From: Palleronia aestuarii
Lineage (GTDB): Bacteria > Pseudomonadota > Alphaproteobacteria > Rhodobacterales > Rhodobacteraceae
NCBI RefSeq assembly: GCF_003253995.1
Contig: NZ_QKZL01000005.1
Coordinates: 1-64,000, forward strand
Direction: 5' to 3'
Length of the DNA stretch: 64,000 nucleotides
Shown here: positions 27,375 through 36,601 of the stretch, in pieces
How the letters are laid out: each line of letters begins with the position of its first letter
Position numbering within the stretch: the stretch's first letter is position 1
Notes under the pieces: model-generated
Seen by the model: only the letters and a program-made list of their open reading frames with translations
Told to the model about the DNA's origin: nothing
The model's database searches: none
Program-made: the position numbers and the translations under genes

Positions 27375-29165
27375 TCAGCGTCCCACGGCGTAGGCTTGCA
27401 TCAGGCGGGGCGTGGCCGCCGCGCAGAGCCGCCCGTCCGGGGTGCGGAGCGCGGCCGTCAGCCGCCCGATGCTCCAGGGTTCGGCCACGGTCACGCGGTG
27501 GCCGCGTTCGCGCAGATCCGCGATGCAGGTCTCTCCGACATTCGGCTCGATCATCATCTCTCCGGGCGCCGCGGCGCGGGGGAAGAACGATCCCTGGAAA
27601 TGCATCGTGTGAAAGAGCGGGGCATCGATCCCCGCCTGGAGGCCGTAGCCGTGATGGACAAAGCGGAGAAACCAGATCAGCTGCCACTGGTCCTGCTGGT
27701 CGCCCCCGGGCGTGCCGAAGACGAGGCGGGTGCCGTCCTCGTGCCGCGCGAGGCTCGGCGTCAGCGTCGTGCGCGGGCGGCGGCCGGGCGCGAGCGAGGT
27801 CGGCAACCCCTCTTCGAGCCAGAACATCTGGGCGCGGGCATTTAGCGGGAAACCGAGGCCCGGAACGACCGCGTTCGATTGCAGCCAGCCACCCGATGGC
27901 GTCGCGGCGATGCAATTGCCCCACCTGTCGATCACGTCGAGATGGACCGTATCGCCGCGTCGGTCGGTCAGGTGGGCCATGGTCGGCTCCTGGGCGGCGA
28001 CGGGGCCGGCGCCGAAATCCCTCGCCGCGCGTTCGATATAGGCATCGGCGAGATGCTCGAACCCGGGCACGCGTCCGGGGCGCTGCTCGAGCGAGGCCTC
28101 GGGTCCAATGAGCGCCGCCCGCTCCGCGTTGTAGGTGTCCGACAGGAGGTGATCCATCGGCACGTCGCTGTACTTCGGATCGCCGTAATAGGCTTCCCGG
28201 TCGGCATAGGAGAGCTTCATTGCCTCGACGACGGTATGGACGAAGTCGGGCCCCGTCGGGTCCATCGCGGCGAGGTCGAGATGCTTCAGGATCGCGAGGG
28301 ATTGCAGCAAGACAGGGCCCTGACCCCAGGGGCCAGTCTTGGACAGGGTCCAGCCATGATACGGGTAGGTCAGCGGCGGCTCGATCTCCGCCCGCCAGGC
28401 GGCCATGTCCCCGCGCGACAGCACGCCGCGATTGCGGCCTCCGGAGCCGTCGTGCAGTTCGGCTTCCGCGACGAAATCCGCGATCGCCTCGGCCACGAAG
28501 CCCTCCGCCCATTCGGTGCGGGCGGCGTCGATCTGGACGATGCGATCCGCGCCGGCGGCCTCACCGGCCTCGACGAGGCGTTCGTAGGTCCGCGCGAGGT
28601 CGGGATTGCAAAAGAGGGCATGTGCCTCTGGGGCTTGCCCGCCGGGGGTCCATGTGGCGGCCGAGGACGGCCATTCGCGGGCGAAGTACTCGGCCAGTCC
28701 GGCGATCGTATCGGCCACGCGCGGCATCATCGGGTGACCGTCGCGGGCGTAAAAGATCACAGGGGAGACCACGTCGCGCAGACTCATCGTGCCGTGATCG
28801 CGAAGAAGGAGCATCCAGCCGTCGAACGAGCCCGGAACGACCGTGGAAAGATGTCCCGATCCGGGGATCAGGGTGAGGCCCTGCGCGCGGTAATGCTCTA
28901 TCGTGGCGGCTTTGGGCGCGGGGCCTTGGGCCGCGAGGACGCCGTCTCCCCTGGAGGCGTCGTGGAACACCGCCGGCAGCTCGCCCGCCGGGCCGTTCAG
29001 ATGCGGCTCCACGACCTGCAGGACCAGTCCCGTCGCGACGGCGGCGTCGAAAGCGTTGCCGCCACGCTCGAGGATCGACATGCCCACGGCCGAGGCGATC
29101 CAGTGCGTCGAGGTGACGACGCCGAACGTTCCACGGATATCGGGTCGGGTCGTGAAATCGGTCAT
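27375..29165 (-). CDS. gamma-glutamyltransferase family Ntn-hydrolase
   Basis: The 596-residue protein has the gamma-glutamyltranspeptidase layout: a large-subunit part opening with GVVTSTHWIAS and GGNAFDAAVATGLVL, then the predicted autoprocessing site at DTVHLDVIDRWGNC, where Thr would become the nucleophile of the small subunit, and the C-terminal TLTPSLA and GTPGGDQQDQ blocks. No signal peptide is evident, so it probably acts in the cytoplasm on imported gamma-glutamyl or amide compounds. It is co-transcribed with a peptide importer, as iaaA is with gsiABCD in E. coli. GAGGAAG supports the start. Confidence 0.88.
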   Translation of the reverse strand: MTDFTTRPDIRGTFGVVTSTHWIASAVGMSILERGGNAFDAAVATGLVLQVVEPHLNGPAGELPAVFHDASRGDGVLAAQGPAPKAATIEHYRAQGLTLIPGSGHLSTVVPGSFDGWMLLLRDHGTMSLRDVVSPVIFYARDGHPMMPRVADTIAGLAEYFAREWPSSAATWTPGGQAPEAHALFCNPDLARTYERLVEAGEAAGADRIVQIDAARTEWAEGFVAEAIADFVAEAELHDGSGGRNRGVLSRGDMAAWRAEIEPPLTYPYHGWTLSKTGPWGQGPVLLQSLAILKHLDLAAMDPTGPDFVHTVVEAMKLSYADREAYYGDPKYSDVPMDHLLSDTYNAERAALIGPEASLEQRPGRVPGFEHLADAYIERAARDFGAGPVAAQEPTMAHLTDRRGDTVHLDVIDRWGNCIAATPSGGWLQSNAVVPGLGFPLNARAQMFWLEEGLPTSLAPGRRPRTTLTPSLARHEDGTRLVFGTPGGDQQDQWQLIWFLRFVHHGYGLQAGIDAPLFHTMHFQGSFFPRAAAPGEMMIEPNVGETCIADLRERGHRVTVAEPWSIGRLTAALRTPDGRLCAAATPRLMQAYAVGR

Positions 29166-29177
29166 GCTTCCTCGGAT

Positions 29178-30077
29178 CTACTGTTCACGGGGGTCCAGGG
29201 CATCGCGCAGGCCGTCGCCCAAGAGGTTGAAGCCGAGGACCACGAGGAAGATCGCGATGCCGGGCCAGAGCGCCATCCACGGTGCCTGGTTCAGGAAGTT
29301 CTTGGCGGTGTTCAGCATCGAGCCCCAGGAGGGCGCAGGCGGCTGCTGGCCGAGCCCGAGGAAGGAGAGCGAGGCTTCGGCGATGATCGCCGTCGCGATG
29401 GTGAGCGTGGCCTGTACCAGGATCGGCGGCAGCGTGTTGGGCAGGATGTAACGCAAGAGCACCTTGTGCGTGGGCAGGCCGATCGCACGGGCACTCTCGA
29501 CGTAATCCTCCGCCGCGACGGACAAGACCTGCCCTCGGGTCAGGCGCACGAAGAGCGGGGTCGCGGAGATGCCGATGGCGATCATCGCGTTGGTGAGCGA
29601 GGGCCCGAGGAACGCCGCGAGCGCGATCGCGAGGATCAGGAACGGCGCGGCCAGGAGCGCCTCGGTGCAGCGCGAAATCACCGCGTCGATCCATCCGCGG
29701 AAATACCCCGCCGCGATGCCGAGAGGGACGCCGATCGCGACGGCGATCAGGACGGAGACGACCCCTGCGAGAAGCGAGGCGCGCGCACCCCAGACGAGGC
29801 GGGAAAGCACGTCGCGTCCGATCTCGTCCGTACCGAGCGGATGGACGGAAGAGGGTGCCTGTCGCACCGCGGCCCAGTCCGTCGCGGTCGGATCGGGGAT
29901 CGGCAGGACCGGGGCGAGGATCGCCGCCGCGACGAAGAACGCGACGAGCGTTCCGCCGAACATGGCCGAGCGGTGCGCGCGGAACTTCTTCCACACCCGG
30001 TTCTCCGGCTTGCGGTCGAGAACCGGGTCGTTGAGGCTCTCGGCATCGACGGTCATGGGATCGGCGGCCTGGGGCAT
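29178..30077 (-). CDS. peptide ABC transporter permease (DppC/GsiD-like)
   Basis: The 299-residue permease has a cytoplasmic N-terminal extension, a first helix at about 38-60, five further helices and the EAA loop (ESARAIGLPTHKVLLRYILPN). The HPLGTDEIGRDVLSR block is typical of the DppC/OppC group. It starts 4 bp after the DppB-like gene and precedes the gamma-glutamyltransferase. Confidence 0.93.
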   Translation of the reverse strand: MPQAADPMTVDAESLNDPVLDRKPENRVWKKFRAHRSAMFGGTLVAFFVAAAILAPVLPIPDPTATDWAAVRQAPSSVHPLGTDEIGRDVLSRLVWGARASLLAGVVSVLIAVAIGVPLGIAAGYFRGWIDAVISRCTEALLAAPFLILAIALAAFLGPSLTNAMIAIGISATPLFVRLTRGQVLSVAAEDYVESARAIGLPTHKVLLRYILPNTLPPILVQATLTIATAIIAEASLSFLGLGQQPPAPSWGSMLNTAKNFLNQAPWMALWPGIAIFLVVLGFNLLGDGLRDALDPREQ

Positions 30078-30081
30078 GGCG

Positions 30082-31023
30082 TCAGCTCCTCAGTCGCGGG
30101 TTCAGGAGGACATAGGCGATATCGGCGAGCAGGTTCATGACGATGAACCCGACCGCCGTGACGAGCACGATGCCCTGCACCACCGCGTAGTCGCGATTGA
30201 AGACCGCATCGACGACGAGCTTGCCGAAGCCCGGCACCGTGAAGATCTGCTCGGTCAGGACGGCACCGGCGATGAGTTCGCCGAAGAGGAGCGCTGAGAG
30301 CGTGACGATCGGCGTGAGCGCGTTGCGGAAGGCATGATGGAGGATCACCCGCCGCTCCGTCAGACCCTTGGCCCGTGCGGTACGGACGTAGTCGGAGGTG
30401 AGAACGGTCAGCATGGCCGAACGGGTATGGCGCATCAGCGTCGCGGCGAGCGCGGTGCCGAGCACAAAGGCGGGCATGATCATCACCTGGATCGACCGCA
30501 GGGGATCTTGGTCGAACGGCACGTAGCCCGAGGCCGGCAGCAGCTGCCATTTCACGCTCACCAGGAGGATCAGCATGATGCCGAGCCAGAAGTTCGGGAT
30601 CGAAAGCCCTGACAGGGCGACGATATTCGCCACGTAATCGGTGATCGTTCCCTTGCGGATCGCCGAGAGGATCCCGGCCGGAATGCCGATCAGGAGCGCG
30701 AAGATCATCGACATCGTGGCGAGCTGGATCGTGACGGGGAGCTTCTGCCCGATGAGCTCCAGGACCGGCTGATTGGTCCGCAGCGAGATCCCGAGATCGC
30801 CGGTCAGCGCGTTGCCGACCCAGCTTAGGTACTGGACCGGGATCGGGTCGTTCAGATTGTACTTCTCGCGCAGAAACGCGATGGTTTCGGGATCACGCTC
30901 CTCCCCGGCCATGGCGAGAACGGGATCGCCCGGCAGGAACTTCTGCAGGGAAAAGACGAAGATCGAGATCAGGATGATCGTCGGGATCGCGATCAGCAGG
31001 CGGCGCAGGATGAACGACAGCAT
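30082..31023 (-). CDS. peptide ABC transporter permease (DppB/GsiC-like)
   Basis: The 313-residue permease begins MLSFILRRLLIAIPTI, the standard DppB N-terminus, and shows six helices and the EAA loop (RTARAKGLTERRVILHHAFRNAL). The ATG at 31023 is used rather than a GTG four codons upstream. A strong hairpin lies between it and the upstream binding-protein gene. Confidence 0.93.
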   Translation of the reverse strand: MLSFILRRLLIAIPTIILISIFVFSLQKFLPGDPVLAMAGEERDPETIAFLREKYNLNDPIPVQYLSWVGNALTGDLGISLRTNQPVLELIGQKLPVTIQLATMSMIFALLIGIPAGILSAIRKGTITDYVANIVALSGLSIPNFWLGIMLILLVSVKWQLLPASGYVPFDQDPLRSIQVMIMPAFVLGTALAATLMRHTRSAMLTVLTSDYVRTARAKGLTERRVILHHAFRNALTPIVTLSALLFGELIAGAVLTEQIFTVPGFGKLVVDAVFNRDYAVVQGIVLVTAVGFIVMNLLADIAYVLLNPRLRS

Positions 31024-31044
31024 GGGGGCCCCCACGGGAATGCC

Positions 31045-31077
31045 GCGCGGGGTCGGGCCGCGGCCCCGGCCCCGCGC
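31045..31077 (-). terminator. intercistronic hairpin after the peptide-binding-protein gene
   Basis: GCGCGGGG and CCCCGCGC pair around an inner self-complementary GGGCCGCGGCCC. It occupies the 60-bp gap between the binding-protein stop and the DppB-like start and likely limits read-through or protects the upstream mRNA. Confidence 0.5.
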
Positions 31078-31083
31078 AACGGA

Positions 31084-32601
31084 TCAGTTTTCGGCGAGGC
31101 TGACGCCTTCGAGGCGGATCATCCCGTCGGGATAGGGCACGAAGCCCTGCACGCGGTCGCTGAGCGCCCAGAGCCAAGTGTCGTGCCAAAGATAGACGAT
31201 GGGAAGATCCTCGTTCAGGATCCCGCGCGCCTCCGCATAGAGCGCTTTCCTCTCCTCCGTTTCGTTGGTCTGCCGCGCCTCGTTGAGCAGTCGGTCGACC
31301 TCCTCGTTCGAATAGCCGGAATCGTTGATGCCGCCATTGGTGGTCATGAACTGGTGGATGTTTCCGTCGGGATCGACACGACCCGACCAGCCGACGAGCG
31401 AGGCCGTGTAATCGCCCGCGGTCTGATCCGCCAGCATCGTGGCGAATTCCTTCGATTGCAGCGAGATGCGGATGCCCGCCTCGCCCGCCATCGACTGGAT
31501 GACCTGCATCACCTGCTGGTTGACCGGATCGTTCGGCACCTGCACTTCCAGGTCCACGCCGTCCTCGTATCCGGCCTCCGCCAGCAATTCGCGAGCGCGC
31601 TCCACATCGCGTCCGGGCACCGGGTAATCCGCAGCGTAGAACGGGCTCTCGGGGGAATATTGCTGGTTTCCGGGCGTGGTCACGCCATTGAAGACGACCT
31701 GGCTGATGGCGGCGCGATCGATCGCGGCGCTCAGCGCCTGACGAAGGAGCTTGCCGTCGGCGCCGAACGGATTGTCGGCCCGATCGCCGTTGCCGACATT
31801 GAAGGTCATGCCGTCGTAGCCGAGCGAGGTCGCGCGCTCCACCGTGATGCTGGAATCCCCCTCTGCCGCCGCGAGGTCGGTCGCGGCAAGCCGCTCGATC
31901 ATGTCGAGATCGCCCGATTGCAGGTTGGCGAGCCGAACGGTCGTGTCGGGAATGGGCAGGTAGGTAACGCCCGCGAGCATGATCTCCTCGGCGTTCCAGT
32001 ATTCCGGGAAGGCCTCCAGCACGATGCGATCCTGCGCGACGCGTTCGACGAAGCTGAACGGTCCCGAGCAGATCGGCTCCAGCCCGAAATCGGCCCCGGC
32101 TTCCTCGGCGGCCGTGGGCGAGATCATCATGCCCGCGCGGTCGGCGAGTTGCGCGAGGAGCGTCGCGTCCGGCGTGTCGAGGTCGAACCGGATCTCGTGA
32201 TCGCCCAGCACCTCGACATTCGTGATCGACGTGAGTTCCGACTTCCGCCGGCTTTCCTCGAGATTCTGCGACCGGTCGATATTCGCGGCGACGGCCTCCG
32301 CATCGAACGGGGTGCCGTCATGGAAGGTCACGCCCTCCCGGAGTTGCATTGTCAACTGCGTGGCGTCGTCGTTCCAGGACCATTCGGTCGCGAGTTGCGG
32401 GATGAGTTCGAGTTCGGGCGTGATGTCCACGAGCTTGTCGCAGAGTGCGGTATAGACGATGCGGCCCACGAAGGTGCGGGACTGGTCGGGATCGAGGATG
32501 TCGGGATCCTCGTTGAGCCCGATACGCAGCTCCTGCGCGCCGGCGCCGAGCGCCGTGGCGCCCAGAAGCGCTGCTGCGAGGGAAAGTCGGATGGCTGTCA
32601 T
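31084..32601 (-). CDS. peptide ABC transporter substrate-binding protein (family 5)
   Basis: The 505-residue periplasmic protein has a signal peptide (about 1-23, ending GAGA) and the SBP_bac_5 fold of DppA/OppA/GsiB, with the typical LRIGLNEDPDILDPDQS opening and LREGVTFHDGTPFDA. It delivers its ligand to the adjacent DppB/DppC pair. The linked gamma-glutamyltransferase suggests glutathione or gamma-glutamyl compounds, which is inference. CAGGAG upstream supports the start. Confidence 0.92.
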   Translation of the reverse strand: MTAIRLSLAAALLGATALGAGAQELRIGLNEDPDILDPDQSRTFVGRIVYTALCDKLVDITPELELIPQLATEWSWNDDATQLTMQLREGVTFHDGTPFDAEAVAANIDRSQNLEESRRKSELTSITNVEVLGDHEIRFDLDTPDATLLAQLADRAGMMISPTAAEEAGADFGLEPICSGPFSFVERVAQDRIVLEAFPEYWNAEEIMLAGVTYLPIPDTTVRLANLQSGDLDMIERLAATDLAAAEGDSSITVERATSLGYDGMTFNVGNGDRADNPFGADGKLLRQALSAAIDRAAISQVVFNGVTTPGNQQYSPESPFYAADYPVPGRDVERARELLAEAGYEDGVDLEVQVPNDPVNQQVMQVIQSMAGEAGIRISLQSKEFATMLADQTAGDYTASLVGWSGRVDPDGNIHQFMTTNGGINDSGYSNEEVDRLLNEARQTNETEERKALYAEARGILNEDLPIVYLWHDTWLWALSDRVQGFVPYPDGMIRLEGVSLAEN

Positions 32602-32657
32602 GTCTGGCTCCTGTCGATTGAAGATGGCCGCTTGGCGCGGCGCTTGGTCCTTGCGGT

Positions 32658-32861
32658 CTACCCGTCGCCCACCCGGACGATTTCCTGGTGGAGGAGTCCG
32701 TCGCGATAGGCGCGGACGCCGATGATTGCGGCGATTTCCTGAAAGGCGTCGTAGCTCTCCTCGCGAGTGGCCGGGCCCGCCGCCCCGCGTGGCGCTGTCA
32801 GCAGGCGATTGATCTCGTCCGCAACGTCGAGAAAGGCGGCCAACTGCATCACATAGGTCAT
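32658..32861 (-). CDS. 67-residue protein coupled to peptide ABC genes
   Basis: No family is recognised. The predicted product is soluble and acidic, helix-rich, with no signal or membrane segment. Its ATG overlaps the stop of the ATPase gene as ATGA, and it precedes the binding-protein gene by 56 bp. This coupling and strand-consistent base composition support a real gene. It may be an operon-specific accessory protein. Confidence 0.55.
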   Translation of the reverse strand: MTYVMQLAAFLDVADEINRLLTAPRGAAGPATREESYDAFQEIAAIIGVRAYRDGLLHQEIVRVGDG

Positions 32862-33994
32862 GTCGCTTCCTTCGATCGTTCGGGCGTTCGCGGTTCGGGC
32901 CGTTTCGTCCGGATCGCCACGCCGGCGATCGCGTTGGCGTAAAGCCTGAAGCGCGCCTCGGCGCCGGGTGTTCGGCCGGGCCCGCTTTCCGGGATGGGGG
33001 AAGCTGCTTCGGCCGCGATCTCCTCGAAGAAATGGCAGGCCGCGCGGTGGCCGGGCTCGAGCCCGGTCTCCCGCAGGGCCGGTATCTCTTCGCGGCACGC
33101 GTCGCGGGCGAAGGGGCAGCGGGTGTTGAAACTGCATCCCGGCGGTGGATCGACCGGGCTCGGCATCTCTCCCGTCAGCGGGATTTGCTGTCGCGTCAGG
33201 CCGTGCTCGGCCACCGGGATCGCGGAGAGGAGCGCCATCGTGTAGGGATGGCGCGGTCGCGAGAAGATCTCGTCGGTCGTCCCCTCCTCCACGATTCGGC
33301 CGAGATACATGACGGCCACCCGATCGCTCATGTGCCGGATCACCGCGAGATCGTGCGCGATCACCACGAGCGTCAGGCCCAACCGGTCGCGCAGGTCGGC
33401 GAGAAGGTTGATCACCTGCGCCTGCACGGAGACGTCGAGCGCGGAGACCGGTTCGTCCCCGATGATCAGTTTCGGGCCGGAGGCGAGCGCCCGCGCGATA
33501 CCGATCCGCTGTCTCTGGCCGCCGGAGAATTCGTGCGGATAGCGTTCCGCGTGTTCAGGACGCAGCCCCACCTGGCGTAGAAGCTCGGCCACGCGACCGC
33601 GCCGCTCGGCCGCGGAGAGTTCCGGCGCGTGGGTCTCGAGCGGCTCGCCGACGAGCCGGCCCACCGTGGCGCGCGGATTGAGCGAGGAGAACGGATCCTG
33701 GAAGATGAACTGCATGTCGCGCCGCAATTCCGTGAGCTCGCGCCCGGAGGCCCGGTCGATCTGGCGTCCCTCGAACTCCATCTCGCCGGATGTCGGCGCG
33801 ATGAGGCGCATCAGCATCCGCGCCAGCGTCGACTTTCCGCAGCCCGATTCCCCCACGATGGCAAGCGTCTCCCCGCGCCGGACCGACAGCGACACGTCCT
33901 CGACCGCCCTGAGCGTGTCGGCCTTGCGGAAAAGCGATCCGCCGACCGCGAAGTGCCTCGTGAGATTGCGGGCGACGAGGATCGCGTCCTTCAT
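32858..33994 (-). CDS. peptide ABC transporter ATPase (DppF/OppF-like)
   Basis: The 378-residue ATPase has Walker [10 protein letters not shown], signature FSGGQRQR, Walker B IIGDEPVSALD and the oligopeptide C-terminal extension with a Cys cluster (CSFNTRCPFARDAC) typical of the Opp/Dpp group. A region of about 45 residues after it is poorly conserved. The ATG at 33994 overlaps the previous stop. It pairs with the ATPase encoded immediately upstream. Confidence 0.92.
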   Translation of the reverse strand: MKDAILVARNLTRHFAVGGSLFRKADTLRAVEDVSLSVRRGETLAIVGESGCGKSTLARMLMRLIAPTSGEMEFEGRQIDRASGRELTELRRDMQFIFQDPFSSLNPRATVGRLVGEPLETHAPELSAAERRGRVAELLRQVGLRPEHAERYPHEFSGGQRQRIGIARALASGPKLIIGDEPVSALDVSVQAQVINLLADLRDRLGLTLVVIAHDLAVIRHMSDRVAVMYLGRIVEEGTTDEIFSRPRHPYTMALLSAIPVAEHGLTRQQIPLTGEMPSPVDPPPGCSFNTRCPFARDACREEIPALRETGLEPGHRAACHFFEEIAAEAASPIPESGPGRTPGAEARFRLYANAIAGVAIRTKRPEPRTPERSKEAT

Positions 33995-35013
33995 CAGGCG
34001 AGTTCCAGATGCTCGTCGAGCGGCGCGAAGTGGCACAGCACGCGGTGCCCATCGCCGAAATCGCGCTCGGGCGGCGTCTCGGCGCAGATGTCTTGCGCGA
34101 AGGGGCAGCGCGTGGAGAAGCGGCAGCCGGGGGGCATCGTCTCCGCCGTCGGCACGGTGCCCGGAACCGTCGAGAGCCGCTCGCGCGGACCGGTGAGCTT
34201 CGGCACGGAGGACATGAGCCCGATCGTATAGGGATGCTGCGGATCGTCGAAGATCCGCGCCGCGGAGCCGCTCTCTACGATGGTGCCCGCATACATCACC
34301 GCCACCCGGTCGGCGATCTCGGCCACGACACCGAGGTCGTGCGTGATCATGATCGTGCCCATTCCCGTCTCCGACTGCAATTCGCGGATGAGATCGAGGA
34401 TCTGGCTCTGAATTGTGACGTCGAGCGCAGTGGTGGGCTCGTCGGCGATGAGGAGGGCGGGGTCGTTGGCGAGCGCCATGGCGATCATCACGCGCTGCCG
34501 CATGCCGCCGGACAGCTGATGGGGATATTCGCGCATCCGGCTCTCGGGCGCCGGGATGCCCACGCGCCGCAGCATCTCGACCGCACGGGACCGCGCGTCG
34601 GCATCGGAGACGTCGCGATGGGCCTTCACCGCCTCGGCGATCTGGTCGCCGACGCGGAACGCCGGGTTCAGCGACGTCATCGGCTCCTGAAAGATCATCG
34701 CGATCTCGGAGCCCCGCCGACGCCGCAGTACCGCCTGGTCGCCCAGATCGTGCGGCTTGCCCTGAAACCGGATATCAGCCGCCTCGATCCGCGCCACACC
34801 GGCCGGGAGAAGGCCCATGATGGCGAGCGAGGAGACACTCTTGCCGCAGCCGGATTCGCCCACGATGCAGAGCGTTTCGCCAGCCGCAACTGAGTAGCGC
34901 ACGCCCTGAAGCAGGTTCGTCCGGTCCTTCCCGAACGAGAGCGTGAGTTCGCGCACATCAAGAAGCGGCGCCGGTTCTGTGTCGGGGGCTTGATGCACCA
35001 ATTTTCCAGCCAT
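33994..35013 (-). CDS. peptide ABC transporter ATPase (DppD/OppD-like)
   Basis: The 339-residue ATPase is the first gene of the importer operon. It has Walker [24 protein letters not shown]-loop, [15 protein letters not shown] signature, [12 protein letters not shown] Walker B and the oligopeptide C-terminal [14 protein letters not shown] cluster. The start at MAGKLVHQ is chosen as the nearest ATG before the conserved [11 protein letters not shown]; upstream codons are unlike the family. Confidence 0.92.
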   Translation of the reverse strand: MAGKLVHQAPDTEPAPLLDVRELTLSFGKDRTNLLQGVRYSVAAGETLCIVGESGCGKSVSSLAIMGLLPAGVARIEAADIRFQGKPHDLGDQAVLRRRRGSEIAMIFQEPMTSLNPAFRVGDQIAEAVKAHRDVSDADARSRAVEMLRRVGIPAPESRMREYPHQLSGGMRQRVMIAMALANDPALLIADEPTTALDVTIQSQILDLIRELQSETGMGTIMITHDLGVVAEIADRVAVMYAGTIVESGSAARIFDDPQHPYTIGLMSSVPKLTGPRERLSTVPGTVPTAETMPPGCRFSTRCPFAQDICAETPPERDFGDGHRVLCHFAPLDEHLELA

Positions 35014-35135
35014 TCGCTGATTGGTCGATGCTACAGGTAAACGCCATGGGGTCAACGCGTGGTCTTGGGGCCATCGGCGTCATCCCACGACATCTGACTG
35101 GCAATCGACCTTGATGCCCGATCACCCGGCATTCG

Positions 35136-36071
35136 TCAGTCGAGGAGCGCCTTCTCGAGCATCATGTGGATGCCCTTGCACCCGTTGACGGTCTGCGTGA
35201 CGCGCAGATGCCCCGCGAGGCTGCAAAGCATGTAGGCGTCCGCCCAGCTCAGCCCGCTTCGGCTCTCGATCAACGCGATCATGTCCCGCAGCGCCATCTC
35301 GGCACAGCGGTCGAGATCGGGGTCTATTCCCATCGTGATCCAGTGCGTCGGCGTCTCGGCCTGCGGGGACGCGAAGTCGAGGTCGTCGCGGACCGTCAGG
35401 CGGAACCGGCCCTGCAGGGCGGTCTCGATCGCCGTAACGCAGACCTCGCCGTCGCCCTGCGCCCCATGGCCGTCCCCGCAGGAAAAGAGCGCGCCCTCGA
35501 CGAAGACCGGGAGATAGAGCGTCGATCCCGCGACGAGTTCGCGGTTGTCGATATTACCGCCGTGGTGGCGCGGCTGGATCGACGAGATCATCCCCCAGGA
35601 CGCGGGCGGCGCGACGCCCATGACGCCGAAGAACGGCGCGAGCGGCAGATCGAGGCCCCACGGCATGCGTCCGGTCCCCGCCTCCCGGTCGAGCGGGATC
35701 GTCACCATCCGGGCCTCGGGCACGTCATAGGGCAGCGTCCCGGCAAGCGGGCGCATGGAATTGTAGCCCCAATCCTGCCGCAGGCGTACCTCCTCGATCG
35801 CGATCTCGAGGACCGAACCGGGCCGTGCCCCTTCGACGGCCACGGGGCCAGTCAGGATATGGCCCGGCAGCGGGCGTTCGGAGCGGGCATGGATATCGAG
35901 GAGTTCAGGGGGCACCTCGAACCCGTCGCCCGGGAGCGCCTCGGGCGGGCCGGACACGGTATCCACGATCACCGTATCGCCCGACGCGATCGTCACGACC
36001 GGCTCGCGCGCGGCATCGAAATAGCCCCAGGCACAGGTTTCCGGCGAGGCGGGAAGGTGGTGTTGCGGCAT
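35136..36071 (-). CDS. acetamidase/formamidase family protein
   Basis: The 311-residue cytoplasmic enzyme belongs to the FmdA_AmdA family, which hydrolyses short-chain amides to ammonia and acid. Family features include GPVAVEGARPGSVLEIAIEEV-type opening, PFFGVMGVAPP, HHGGNIDNRELVAGSTLYLPVFVEGALFSCGDGHGAQGDGE and VNGCKGIHMMLEKAL. It lies 122 bp upstream of the importer operon on the same strand, so it may be part of the same amide/peptide nitrogen-scavenging unit. GGAAGAG precedes the start. Confidence 0.9.
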   Translation of the reverse strand: MPQHHLPASPETCAWGYFDAAREPVVTIASGDTVIVDTVSGPPEALPGDGFEVPPELLDIHARSERPLPGHILTGPVAVEGARPGSVLEIAIEEVRLRQDWGYNSMRPLAGTLPYDVPEARMVTIPLDREAGTGRMPWGLDLPLAPFFGVMGVAPPASWGMISSIQPRHHGGNIDNRELVAGSTLYLPVFVEGALFSCGDGHGAQGDGEVCVTAIETALQGRFRLTVRDDLDFASPQAETPTHWITMGIDPDLDRCAEMALRDMIALIESRSGLSWADAYMLCSLAGHLRVTQTVNGCKGIHMMLEKALLD

Positions 36072-36601
36072 CTTGGTACTCTTCCATACGGGCGCGGATG
36101 CGCTTTCAGACCACGCCCGCCAGACGGGAACAAGTGGCGGCTCTCCGCGTCGTGCAGCGCTTCCGCGACCCAGTCGTGTCGCGGGCTTCGATAACGGAGG
36201 CCACGTGGGCGGGACTTCTCCGGCTCGGCGCGCAGATCAGAATGCCGTCCCATGACCTTTTTACCGCAGGCATCTCATCCTCCGGGCGTGGGGTTTCTCG
36301 TCCGCTAAGGGCGTCTGGGTGGCATCCCACGGATAACCAATCCCGAAAAAACGAAACGCCTCGCGACCCCGCGGAAAACTTTGCGTGGAAAGTCCCAGCG
36401 TCACGGTCTGCCCCAGCCCCGACTGTTTCATCAGCGCTCCGGTCGCGATCTGCCGATCGTTCGTCGCGAAGAACAGACTGGCAATGTGCCCCATGTGGTT
36501 CCAGAAGTCGCCGCGCAGACCCGCTACGGCCGACGACGACCGGTGTCGGGCGAGTCCTGCGCAACGATGGTGGTGGTACCGATTGTGACCGGGGAGATGG
36601 G
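36072..36601. other. 530-bp divergent intergenic region, partly unexplained
   Basis: It separates the formamidase from a divergent LacI regulator. The minus strand has an open frame through 36261-36656 whose middle (about 36510-36360) reads like protein (HMGHIASLFFATNDRQI, then LGQTVTLGLSTQSFP). I recognise no family and no start site for it. It may be a decayed gene. Promoters for both flanking genes must also be here. Confidence 0.35.

Noticed and set aside
27879-30140. A 753-codon plus-strand open frame over the GGT and permease genes
   Set aside because: It is typical antisense shadowing in high-GC DNA; the minus strand encodes well-supported proteins throughout.
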